Source of the DNA: Corynebacterium auriscanis
Lineage (GTDB): Bacteria; Actinomycetota; Actinomycetes; Mycobacteriales; Mycobacteriaceae
Assembly (NCBI RefSeq): GCF_030408435.1
Contig: NZ_CP047046.1
Coordinates: 2,214,572-2,278,571, forward strand
DNA: 64,000 bases
Reading direction: 5' to 3'
In this document: in pieces, positions 9,104 through 17,800 of the stretch
Numbering within the stretch: the first letter of the stretch is position 1
Layout: each line of letters opens with the position of its first letter
Translations under genes and position numbers: made by a program
The notes under the pieces: generated by a model
The model's input: the letters and a program-made list of their open reading frames with translations, nothing else
The model's database searches: none
Told to the model about the DNA's origin: nothing

Positions 9104-11355
9104 CCCCTACCTCCAGTCAGCGAGAGTTGTTCCACTGGTGGATCGATCAGCGCCCTCATTGGTTCGTTAGTCGGTTGCGGATCACGGAAGAACAACCTCA
9201 AGAACCCCTGGCCACTGTGGGCGCACCGTGGATCAATCATCCAGGCAATTCCGTCCCCATTAACTGGGTCCAGTCGTGTGTAGTAGCAGGCCAGAGTCGG
9301 GGCGCTTTGAACCTGCCCCCATTGCAGCTTCTGCATTTCCACCTCCTGTCCGTCCTTTGGTTCAAGAGGTAATCGATTCGGGTGGTAGACCAATGTGAAG
9401 TCCAAATCCCCGTTGACAACACGGTCCAATGAGGCTACTTGCAAATACAGATTGAGGTTGTGATCGCGTTCAATCCGGTAGGTGAACTTTTCAATACCGC
9501 GATAGAAAATCACCGTGGGGTCACCCTCCACCTGTTTTCCGCCATATACACGGGAAGGAACGAGAACTAAGTCGGCCGGAGCCGTCATCTTCAAGCGCAA
9601 CCCGCCGTAATCCTCGTAGGTATTCCTATCGATAGATGCCTCTGCAATGGGCTTATTGCGCACGTCAAAGGTATGCCCTGAACCTGCAGGCATCATGTAT
9701 GCAACAACGTCACTCGCTTCCATCGGCCATCCAAACGTCACCAATTGTTCGTGCACACGTTCATGCAACGCAGGATTTTCAATCTTCCCGACCCGAACAT
9801 AGCTAGCCGATTGGCCGACCTTACATTGTTCTCCCACAACATGAACCGGGGTGATGAAGAGCGAGAACCATCCCTCTGGCCACTCCACGGTGCATGATTC
9901 CTGCCCCCGCTGCAGATTGTTGGCCCAGCCTGTCACTGGCAGCCCAAAATTATCCAGTTGCTTGAGTTCTGGAGTTTCGTCTTGGATACCGTCTGCTGGA
10001 GGCTCGTCGGTTCGGTAGATCCGAACCTCGCCAGACAGTGGGTTTGTCCACGAGACATCGAATGATGTTTCATCGACCATGCTGGGCTGTACCCCGATTG
10101 AGATCGTCTCCACCTCAGCTGGAACAAAAATGGTCTTCACGTCGGACGGCCTGGACTTCAGCTCACTTATTTGGCCGGTGAGCATGCTTTCGTATTTAAT
10201 GACGCGCACCGCGGCCACATGGTACTCCACTCCCTCAGCCTCTGGCTCTTGCCTGAAGCCTTGAATATGGGAATCCCCGGTATCGAGAAGATTGGCCTGC
10301 CGCTTGAGCTTACGTTCCGTAGCGTCTGCGATATAGACCTCAACGCGCTCCGTTCCAGGGGTAGGCTCCCACTGACCACTAATCTGTCGACCGTCAAAGG
10401 TGAGATCGATGTGTTCTATCGGCTTAACGTAAACTTCCTCGCGCAGCATGCGGGGTTGGTTACGAACGGCCTCGGAAACGGAGGTTCCCTGGTTTACCCA
10501 GATTTGGAAATACCTACTCGCAGTGGTGAGTGCCTCCGTGTCTTCCCATTGGGTTCCATCAGTTACAACCCGCTGCTCTCCTTCCGCAGGGTCGTAGTCG
10601 AAGGGCTCATCGAAACTAATAACCCGGAACAGGTTTACAGGAGCCTTTTCTTCATCTGGGATGCTCCAGCTTACCGACAGCCGATTTTCCTCGTCCAAGC
10701 GAACTCGGACTTCAGCACCGCGAATGGGAACCACATCTTCGTGGTCGTCAAGTTCGGTGAATTCATCCTCATCGAAATCGAAAACGGTACCACGAGTCGA
10801 ACCAGACGTTTCAGCCCCATGTGGCCCCACCGTGTGAACGCTCATCATGGGTTGCCCCGTGTTTACCCCGGCTTGTTCAGATGTACCAGTGTGACCCTGG
10901 TTTCCAGGGTTCCCGAAATACGTAGAATCCCTTTGACCCCGTGGCTCCCCAGCCGTGGCTTCGGGGGTGGACTGGCTCGACACAGCGCCCGTCGCGTGTT
11001 TACCGCCGCTCTGTGGTGCCGCGGAGTCCGACTCTAATTTGGACCTCTCCAACCTCCACCGACGCTCCTCTTCCGCGAGTTGAGCTTCAATCGCAGGATT
11101 GGGTTTAAAGAAGACCTGGTTGAAAGCCGTGAAACCTTGGTTGAACCGGTTGGTGTCGGCCATAACGTTGATCGTTTCCAACGCATCGCCCCACAGCTGG
11201 ATCCTTAAAGGTTGAGTGCTCATCGGCTCAGCCCGCCGCGTGGCAAAATTAGCCAGTTCATGCTTCGTGGGCAAAGGCGCTTTCAGACCGCTTTCCTCTG
11301 CCTGCCTCAACCACCTCAGCAGATAGGACAATCGCTCTGGAGGGTTCACAGCCAT
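9100..11355 (-). CDS. Multi-domain fibronectin-III-like protein
   Basis: 751 residues with no signal peptide or membrane segment. Residues 1-120 are helical and charged, about 120-200 are Ser/Thr/Gly-rich, and an acidic patch (FDFDEDEFTELDDHED) follows. The remainder holds at least four beta-sandwich units with the Trp pattern of fibronectin type III, for example LSVSWSIPDEEKAPVNLFRV, ISGQWEPTPGTERVEVYIAD, FDVSWTNPLSGEVRIYR and VTFGWPMEASDVVAYMM. It probably serves as a binding scaffold inside the cell. It is 2 nt from the two-TM gene upstream and overlaps the GAP1-like gene downstream, so it is firmly within the operon. No named family is recognised for the whole protein. Confidence 0.65.
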   Translation of the reverse strand: MAVNPPERLSYLLRWLRQAEESGLKAPLPTKHELANFATRRAEPMSTQPLRIQLWGDALETINVMADTNRFNQGFTAFNQVFFKPNPAIEAQLAEEERRWRLERSKLESDSAAPQSGGKHATGAVSSQSTPEATAGEPRGQRDSTYFGNPGNQGHTGTSEQAGVNTGQPMMSVHTVGPHGAETSGSTRGTVFDFDEDEFTELDDHEDVVPIRGAEVRVRLDEENRLSVSWSIPDEEKAPVNLFRVISFDEPFDYDPAEGEQRVVTDGTQWEDTEALTTASRYFQIWVNQGTSVSEAVRNQPRMLREEVYVKPIEHIDLTFDGRQISGQWEPTPGTERVEVYIADATERKLKRQANLLDTGDSHIQGFRQEPEAEGVEYHVAAVRVIKYESMLTGQISELKSRPSDVKTIFVPAEVETISIGVQPSMVDETSFDVSWTNPLSGEVRIYRTDEPPADGIQDETPELKQLDNFGLPVTGWANNLQRGQESCTVEWPEGWFSLFITPVHVVGEQCKVGQSASYVRVGKIENPALHERVHEQLVTFGWPMEASDVVAYMMPAGSGHTFDVRNKPIAEASIDRNTYEDYGGLRLKMTAPADLVLVPSRVYGGKQVEGDPTVIFYRGIEKFTYRIERDHNLNLYLQVASLDRVVNGDLDFTLVYHPNRLPLEPKDGQEVEMQKLQWGQVQSAPTLACYYTRLDPVNGDGIAWMIDPRCAHSGQGFLRLFFRDPQPTNEPMRALIDPPVEQLSLTGGRG

Positions 11356-11357
11356 CC

Positions 11358-14102
11358 TTAGAACACATCCTCTCCGGGCATCGCGAATCCAGTCGGCTTG
11401 TTGCTATTGACCGGCCCTGGCTCTCCCGCATTGTTGGAAAAACGGTGTTCGTCGGGTTGAACCACGTCCTCGCCCGGTAGCGCTGACTCACCCGCGACGA
11501 ACTTCACGGAATGCCCATTGTCTGCGGTACCGCGCTGCAACTCAGACTCTGATGCCTGATGCCCCACTTGGACCAACAGCTCGGAGGATCCCACGGCGTC
11601 AACTTCGGAAGAGAGTCGCTCGTAACTACTGAGACTGGGATCGAGATCGAGCAATCGGCTTGTTCGACCTTCCGCTGATGCAATACTGCCGACGAACCGT
11701 CCCTCGTTTACCAGCCCACCCAGTGACTGTTCATCCTGCTGCACAGGATCCGCGGTGAACTCCGAGTCCAATAGCTCAGTACTGTGATCACGCAATTCGG
11801 TAGTAATCCGGGCCCAGTCTTCCCTCGACCGATCGATGGCGTTGAACTCTTCACTTTGCACATACTGCGCCAATGTGGTGAGTTTATTCTGCATCTGCGG
11901 GCCACCTTGAACGGCAAACAATCCATCGAGCCTAATTGCGCGATTGTGTTCTCGAGCCAAGGCTTCAATTGCGACGTTTTGTCCTCGCTGCACATAAGTG
12001 TCTAGCCAACCCTGATTAAACAAGTTGGTTCGGCGTTCTTTAATAATGCGTTCCACGCGGGGATCACCGGGATCGAGTTCCCGGAAGTTAACACTTCGAG
12101 TCACCTTGTTTGAAGGAACCGCAGATTCATCCACGTGAGTCGACACCCCACCGAAGGGCTTCTCCAAAAGTGCGCCGCAGAAATCTGATACGCAGACAAA
12201 CTGCCCGTAGGCCACTTCAAGTCGGCGCAGGCTAGCGTCACACTGGTAGAGGTCATCCTCGAGTGCCTGAATGCGATCAATAATCTGGTTCCGGCTGCCC
12301 TCTACCGCCAGCTGAGCCCTGGCTTCCGAGAATTTCTGGGTCAAGTAGAGAACTAACCAGAGGGCAAGCCATCCCAGCAGGATCCATGTTTTCTTTTCAG
12401 AATCCATGCTGTTCCACGCATCGACAAAATGCCATAGGCCGACACGATCTGGCTGTTCAACCTTACGTTCAACGATGAGCTTAGCGCCGAAGAACATGAT
12501 GAAAGTCAGAACTGTTACCCAGCCCGCCACGCGGCTGAAAAGTCCTGGCGTGCCTTGGATCTGCTTAATCGTCCGGGTCTTTTCACGTTCTAGTTGCTCC
12601 AGAATTTGTTGCTTCTTCTGGTGCATTCGCGCAATTTCCGATTGAATGCGGCTGCCCACAAAGAACGCGAAGCTATTGCTGTGGTTTTGCTTCCAGCGGC
12701 CAAATTCACCCATGATTCGGCCTGTGCTTCGACCGCTGTGGTGAAGTCGCTGTTCATATTCATGTACGCCCCGGATGTCATATGGAGAAACTTTCTGGTC
12801 ACCCATGATGGCTTGCAGTTCGACCGAGAGACCACCGCCGAATCGTGAACTTGGACCAGGTATGACATCTCGGGCGGAGCGTGCAACAAAATAAGCATTG
12901 CGATCGTTGTTCCACACCGTCTTCGGCATGGTTGCTTCCCCTCGTGACCCGCTAATCATGCGGGGACGCGCGTCCAACAGCGTCAGTGCAGTGTTTTCGT
13001 ATGCATGCCAAAAACCAGACAGATCACGAGCTATTTGATCGGGTTCGGGCAACGGTGGGTAGTCCCGTCCCCCTCCTTGCCCGTATTCCTGCAAGCGACC
13101 AACCACCATGCGCGAATCATGACCGTAAAGCTTTTGCAATTGATCATCGGAAAACTCTTGGAACGCTGCCCGCACATCAAGGAAAAAGTCTTTCGGACCA
13201 TTGACCAAGGATTTACCCCAGCCCGAGAGAATTCTCTTCCGTGCTTCAGCCGCCGATATATTCTCCCCCCGACGTTCACTGGTGGACGTCCGTTGGGGTT
13301 CGAACACCGTCGCGTGATTGTCGAACAGCTCAGCCGCGCTTTCTTCGGCGAATCGTACTGGGTTGTCGGTGTAATCCACCTGAGCACGGCCACCACTATT
13401 CAGGTAAACGGTAGGGATTGGATTCTCGGTCGTATCAAACACTGCGGATTTGATGACACTTTGGGCTTGCTGGCCATCCACACGGTGGTAGTACGCGCGA
13501 ACCAATCGGAACTTATCCGATGCCCCGGAATCGAGCTTCATGAGGGGACACTCCACGGCCCCTTCCCACAACCCACACAGGCTCGAAAGCGTTGTCGCCG
13601 AGATCGTGGAGATTTCACCGCGCTTGCCGTTACCACCGATTGGCGCTGCTGCTTTGCCTGGGTAGTCACTATCCTCTGGGGAAATTAGCAGGTTAATGTA
13701 ACCGCGGAATAGAGGCAATTCCGACTCTGATTTCATGTCGTAAGGAACCACGACGTTGGCATAGGTGATGTGTAGATTGTGGTTAACAGCCTCCATGACC
13801 GAATCAAAGTGGCCTAGCTGCCCGGCGGTGACCCCGCCTCCTTCCTGACCGTGGACATTGATAATGACGCGGTTGAAATGGCGGGTTTCAATTCGACTCA
13901 AAACATCGGTGAGAGGATAATACCCGGAACGCAACTCGTCTCGGAACCGCTGGACGGCGAAGACACGAGAATCACTATTCTCGAAAGCATCGATATCGAC
14001 CCATGCGAAATTATCGACCAGCTGTAGTGCCGCGAAATCTTCGAGGATTTCCACGATCTCTCGAGCGATATGCCCGCGACCGGCGAATAGCGTAAAGCTC
14101 AT
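11358..14102 (-). CDS. Two-TM coiled-coil partner of the tubulin-like protein
   Basis: 914 residues; not a family I can name. The N-terminal 250 residues look like an alpha/beta domain (MSFTLFAGRGHIAREIVEIL, RVIINVHGQEGGG, YANVVVPYD). Helical coiled-coil segments flank two transmembrane helices near residues 523-545 (WVTVLTFIMFFGAKLIV) and 570-588 (WILLGWLALWLVLYL). The last 200 residues are acidic, polar and likely disordered, and they contain ALPGEDVV and the extreme C-terminal sequence AMPGEDVF. The tubulin-like protein encoded just upstream ends in a matching VLPGEGVM. Its start overlaps that gene's stop by one base (TAATG), so translation is probably coupled. It may anchor the tubulin-like protein to the membrane. 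Confidence 0.6.
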   Translation of the reverse strand: MSFTLFAGRGHIAREIVEILEDFAALQLVDNFAWVDIDAFENSDSRVFAVQRFRDELRSGYYPLTDVLSRIETRHFNRVIINVHGQEGGGVTAGQLGHFDSVMEAVNHNLHITYANVVVPYDMKSESELPLFRGYINLLISPEDSDYPGKAAAPIGGNGKRGEISTISATTLSSLCGLWEGAVECPLMKLDSGASDKFRLVRAYYHRVDGQQAQSVIKSAVFDTTENPIPTVYLNSGGRAQVDYTDNPVRFAEESAAELFDNHATVFEPQRTSTSERRGENISAAEARKRILSGWGKSLVNGPKDFFLDVRAAFQEFSDDQLQKLYGHDSRMVVGRLQEYGQGGGRDYPPLPEPDQIARDLSGFWHAYENTALTLLDARPRMISGSRGEATMPKTVWNNDRNAYFVARSARDVIPGPSSRFGGGLSVELQAIMGDQKVSPYDIRGVHEYEQRLHHSGRSTGRIMGEFGRWKQNHSNSFAFFVGSRIQSEIARMHQKKQQILEQLEREKTRTIKQIQGTPGLFSRVAGWVTVLTFIMFFGAKLIVERKVEQPDRVGLWHFVDAWNSMDSEKKTWILLGWLALWLVLYLTQKFSEARAQLAVEGSRNQIIDRIQALEDDLYQCDASLRRLEVAYGQFVCVSDFCGALLEKPFGGVSTHVDESAVPSNKVTRSVNFRELDPGDPRVERIIKERRTNLFNQGWLDTYVQRGQNVAIEALAREHNRAIRLDGLFAVQGGPQMQNKLTTLAQYVQSEEFNAIDRSREDWARITTELRDHSTELLDSEFTADPVQQDEQSLGGLVNEGRFVGSIASAEGRTSRLLDLDPSLSSYERLSSEVDAVGSSELLVQVGHQASESELQRGTADNGHSVKFVAGESALPGEDVVQPDEHRFSNNAGEPGPVNSNKPTGFAMPGEDVF

Positions 14103-17100
14103 TACATTACTCCTTCACCTGGCAGTACTCGCCGTTCCGTCGTTTGGGTGACCGGATCGATCGGTTTTGCCTGGCGCTGTGCAGGATCACCATCGTTGTA
14201 GGCTGCCTTAACCAAATCGATTAATGAAGCAAGCATTTCATTTATATCCGGCGCCAAATCTGCGTAGAACGGCAGGATGGACGCTATTCCTCGATCGCGA
14301 ATATCTGCGAATTCGCGCTCCTGATGGCCAGCTTGGGCACTTCCGTCGAACAAAATGTCGCTCGGGACATAGGCCTGCGTGAAGTTTCGGTGCTTTTCCA
14401 GGAACGCAATTGCTTCATCCCTGCGTTGTTCCGCAGTCGTATCCGGTGTCTCTTCAAGAATCGCGTTGTGATCGGTCGGCCGGTTACCGGTAAAGATCCA
14501 GGCGTTCAGCAACCGTTGCGCTTCCAGCGTTCGCGATCCTACGGTTGGGGTCGACGCCGAATCGTATAGCTTGCGAAGTTCGGCATACGGACGAATCGAT
14601 TCAAACAGTGGCGCTTCGTGAACCCCGGTCCACGCCAGTGATTGGGATTCAAGAACGGAGGGCAACCAATCCAGCGGAGACCGCAACCGGGACGGAGGAG
14701 TCAGCATTGGCGCTTCGAAACTCAGCCAACGTCCGCGTTCGGAATCGAACACCTGAATTGGCTCGGTATCGCTTACATCCAGCTTTTGTCCCAGCGGGAA
14801 GATGAGGCGACCCGTGATCCATCCGACATACCAACCACCGATCATCGCCCTGCGCTCGACCGGGTGCATTGGAAGGGCGGCTGGCAGGGGACGGGCGCGA
14901 CGGGACTGCCAGAACGACGCACGGGTGCCAGGCGTGCGCTGCCACTGATCGCGAATTCGTGGCAGCAGAGAGCTGAAAACGATAGGCGCATAATTCGGGT
15001 ACGAACCGAAAATGTCGATTGAGCGCTCTTCACCTTGATTGGCTAGATAGTTTTCCAGCGGACGAGTTGAATCCGCCGTAGAGAAGTTAGGGAATCGAGC
15101 CACCGAAGCTTGCAGTTCGTCGGCCAACACGTCCCCTTCAAAAGGAATGGTGCTGAAGTTGAAGTTGTAACTGACTTCGCGCTTGTAAATACGCTCGACC
15201 AGTTCCTTATTGACCTGCGCCAAAGGCAGCGCATTGCGCATGGTCAGCTCGAACTTGGAGATGAGGTGACGACGACGATCAGCGCGTTCGCTTTCGGCTA
15301 GTGCAGGACTCATCACATAATCACGCAGTGACTGTGTAATGAATTCGTGGAACGAGTACCCACGTCGGTAAATGTATCCACGTGATCGACTCAAGACTGC
15401 ACCTGAACCGATGTTGAAGTCGAAGCGACTTTGGTGTGGTTCCCGCAGCACACCAGTTTCGGGATCGCGAACGAGGACTTTTGCAACCCATGGTTCAACC
15501 AATCGCAGTAGATTCGCGGGTGCCTGTTCTGCGCCTGCGAGGGACTCCCATTCACCATCAATGACCTTCTGCGCCGCAAGGTGTAGAGACGTGTTGTAAT
15601 CCGGTTGAAAGCTATCGGTACTGACAGAACGGATGAGGTCCGACTGGAACTGGCTGGGGAATTCGCGGACTTCCGTGAGGAACACTTCGTTGGCCGCTTG
15701 GTCGAAGCGCTTCGGAACCAGATTGCTTTCTTCCGGCCAAAGATTCGGCACATCTGTCTTCAACTGCGCAATACCCAGGCTAGAATCCTGCTGCAGTTCC
15801 GCCATCTTTTCGAGTTCTCGCAGTTCTTCGCGCATAACGCGAAGCAGCGGCTCAATGAAGTTCGGACAGAAGTCCTCCAGCACTTGCACCATGAGCTTGG
15901 CGATATGGGAACCAGCGATAAAACGCAGGGAATGTTGCGCGGAGTTCAGAAGTTCCTGAACCAACGAGCTCGTGTCTGCGACTCGGTTTCTACCCAACCG
16001 ATTAATGGTATCCGGGACCACAATATTCCCCGCACTCGTAAGCCCTCGCAGCTGTGGAGTAACACCTTCTCGAATACTCTGCAAAATTCTTTCGACAACT
16101 GCTGCGCCGTACGGCGCACCATAGCGAGCAATCTCGCGCCGAACCACGCGCAAGAAACCTTCTTGAACATTTTCGGGCATCGCCCACTGGTTCACCGCGC
16201 CGTACAACCGCATAGTATCGGTCTGCTGCAACTGCTGGTTAAAGGCGGTGACGGTTTCGTGGACATGCCCTGCCCACTCGTTACCTCGCATATTGTGACC
16301 CGGTGGAAGTTGGCGACGCAGGGAATCCAGTTGCTCAGCTGACCAAGCATCGATGGACTGGCGGAAGTAGTTCAACAACCAGTCATCCACGCGCCGTGTC
16401 GTTGGCATGACTTTTTCCAGTTCGCCAAAGTACAGCGGGGCGTTATTGTCCATCAGTCGCTTAATCTGGACGTCTCCTGCTGCTTCTTCATTTGGGTCGA
16501 TGTGACCTTGCAGGATCTTATTGACCGCTTGGCGGGCCAGACGTTGTGCTGCGTATTCCGCATACCGATCACGCCCCATCGACAATTGGGCGTAGCCATA
16601 GGAACCCCAAGGGATATTCTTTTCTTCTGCATCCGGCACACCCCAGCCATACAAGGTGCGATCACCCGTCAAACCACCACGGTTGCCGAGGGTGTGGGCT
16701 TCGAATGTCCCCATAGCTTTGGAATCGATCATCAACGCGGCAAGACCTCGGCCGAGAGCGCGATACACTGTCCGCGCTTCACCGTCCCCGAGTTCCTTAC
16801 CTTCAACGCCTGAGCGCACACCCACCGGGAAAACACGTCCGACGGGGATGCTTTCGTCGTTGAGGGTGATGCCCAGTGCTTCAAAAATACGACGATCGGT
16901 CTGTGCTGCTGCGCCTAGTTGGGAAGATACGAGCTCTGCAAACATCGCCAACGCATTTGGGTTAGCACCTGCAACCTTGTCTTCATCGATTTTCCCAAAG
17001 ATGTCCGGAGTAACCATGAACAAGGAGTTAAGGGCAACGCTGTTACCGTTCAAGCTGCTGAGCAACCGGCAGATGTCAATGGCCATGGAAGCACCCGCAC

Positions 17101-17683
17101 CGCCAGCCATCGATGAGACAACGAACACGAGAGGCGTGCCCTTGGACTGATCGGCATCGTGAACGTTGCTTCCGGACAATTGGGCGGATAGTTCGGAGAG
17201 TTCACGATCCGTCTCTGCATTGAACAGAATCTGCCACGCGTTCTTCAGTTCCTTCTGAACGAGATTCAACTTGCTCAGCAAAAGCATGCGGCCGATTGCG
17301 CGGTACTGTCCGGCACCTGCAGAAATGGGTGTGGTCTCTTGGTTGGGATCGGCAATCGCCCAACTAGCTACCGAACCTAGGGCGCTCTTGGTTGCCAGGC
17401 TGTGGGAGACCGTGGCATCTACGGATGCATATCGTGCGGGCGATCCACATGAAACGTAGTGACCTCCAGCTTCGGCCACGTTCGCCAGATTCTTTCCTGC
17501 CTTTTCCGGAGCGACGGGTACGTCAACGGAAACGAATTGCCATGCTGCTGGAAGCTTTACGTCTCGTGGGGAGTTATAACGTTCGGGCAGGCGTTCGGCC
17601 AGCATGGTCTTGAGCTGGTCCATCATGTAAGCCAAGGTCACAGCACCGGAACCACCGCAGCCAACGATCAAAACTTTTTTCAT
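14102..17683 (-). CDS. Large tubulin/FtsZ-like nucleotide-binding protein
   Basis: 1193 residues, about three times the length of FtsZ. The start MKKVLIVGCGGSGAVTLAYM has the Gly-rich nucleotide-binding first loop. SMAGGAGASMAIDI near residues 190-203 corresponds to the tubulin/FtsZ signature G-G-x-G-[ST]-G with Ala in place of one Gly. This fits the tubulin-like family Tubulin_2 (Pfam PF13809). The C-terminal two thirds are mostly helical with no membrane segment and end VLPGEGVM. A good ribosome-binding site (GGAGTAACC) precedes the ATG, and a possible internal promoter lies in the 117-nt gap upstream. It likely binds GTP and may assemble, but polymerisation is not shown. Neighbours on both sides are membrane proteins, which suggests work at the cell envelope. 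Confidence 0.8.
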   Translation of the reverse strand: MKKVLIVGCGGSGAVTLAYMMDQLKTMLAERLPERYNSPRDVKLPAAWQFVSVDVPVAPEKAGKNLANVAEAGGHYVSCGSPARYASVDATVSHSLATKSALGSVASWAIADPNQETTPISAGAGQYRAIGRMLLLSKLNLVQKELKNAWQILFNAETDRELSELSAQLSGSNVHDADQSKGTPLVFVVSSMAGGAGASMAIDICRLLSSLNGNSVALNSLFMVTPDIFGKIDEDKVAGANPNALAMFAELVSSQLGAAAQTDRRIFEALGITLNDESIPVGRVFPVGVRSGVEGKELGDGEARTVYRALGRGLAALMIDSKAMGTFEAHTLGNRGGLTGDRTLYGWGVPDAEEKNIPWGSYGYAQLSMGRDRYAEYAAQRLARQAVNKILQGHIDPNEEAAGDVQIKRLMDNNAPLYFGELEKVMPTTRRVDDWLLNYFRQSIDAWSAEQLDSLRRQLPPGHNMRGNEWAGHVHETVTAFNQQLQQTDTMRLYGAVNQWAMPENVQEGFLRVVRREIARYGAPYGAAVVERILQSIREGVTPQLRGLTSAGNIVVPDTINRLGRNRVADTSSLVQELLNSAQHSLRFIAGSHIAKLMVQVLEDFCPNFIEPLLRVMREELRELEKMAELQQDSSLGIAQLKTDVPNLWPEESNLVPKRFDQAANEVFLTEVREFPSQFQSDLIRSVSTDSFQPDYNTSLHLAAQKVIDGEWESLAGAEQAPANLLRLVEPWVAKVLVRDPETGVLREPHQSRFDFNIGSGAVLSRSRGYIYRRGYSFHEFITQSLRDYVMSPALAESERADRRRHLISKFELTMRNALPLAQVNKELVERIYKREVSYNFNFSTIPFEGDVLADELQASVARFPNFSTADSTRPLENYLANQGEERSIDIFGSYPNYAPIVFSSLLPRIRDQWQRTPGTRASFWQSRRARPLPAALPMHPVERRAMIGGWYVGWITGRLIFPLGQKLDVSDTEPIQVFDSERGRWLSFEAPMLTPPSRLRSPLDWLPSVLESQSLAWTGVHEAPLFESIRPYAELRKLYDSASTPTVGSRTLEAQRLLNAWIFTGNRPTDHNAILEETPDTTAEQRRDEAIAFLEKHRNFTQAYVPSDILFDGSAQAGHQEREFADIRDRGIASILPFYADLAPDINEMLASLIDLVKAAYNDGDPAQRQAKPIDPVTQTTERRVLPGEGVM

Positions 17684-17699
17684 GGTTACTCCGTATCGA

Positions 17700-17729
17700 A
17701 TATCAGTGTGTAGCTATTTAGAAGGTCAA
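17700..17729 (-). promoter_or_regulatory. Possible internal promoter ahead of the tubulin-like gene
   Basis: In the 117-nt gap before the tubulin-like gene, minus-strand TTGACC (17724-17729) and TGATAT (17700-17705) are 18 nt apart. The -35 is good and the -10 is only fair. This is the longest gap within the operon, so extra transcription of the tubulin-like and downstream genes is possible. Confidence 0.3.
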
Positions 17730-17800
17730 AGAATGAGGAATTACTTATTCTTAACGTGCGTTCAATTCAGTTCGCGGAATTGTTCGCCGAACCTGACTCG

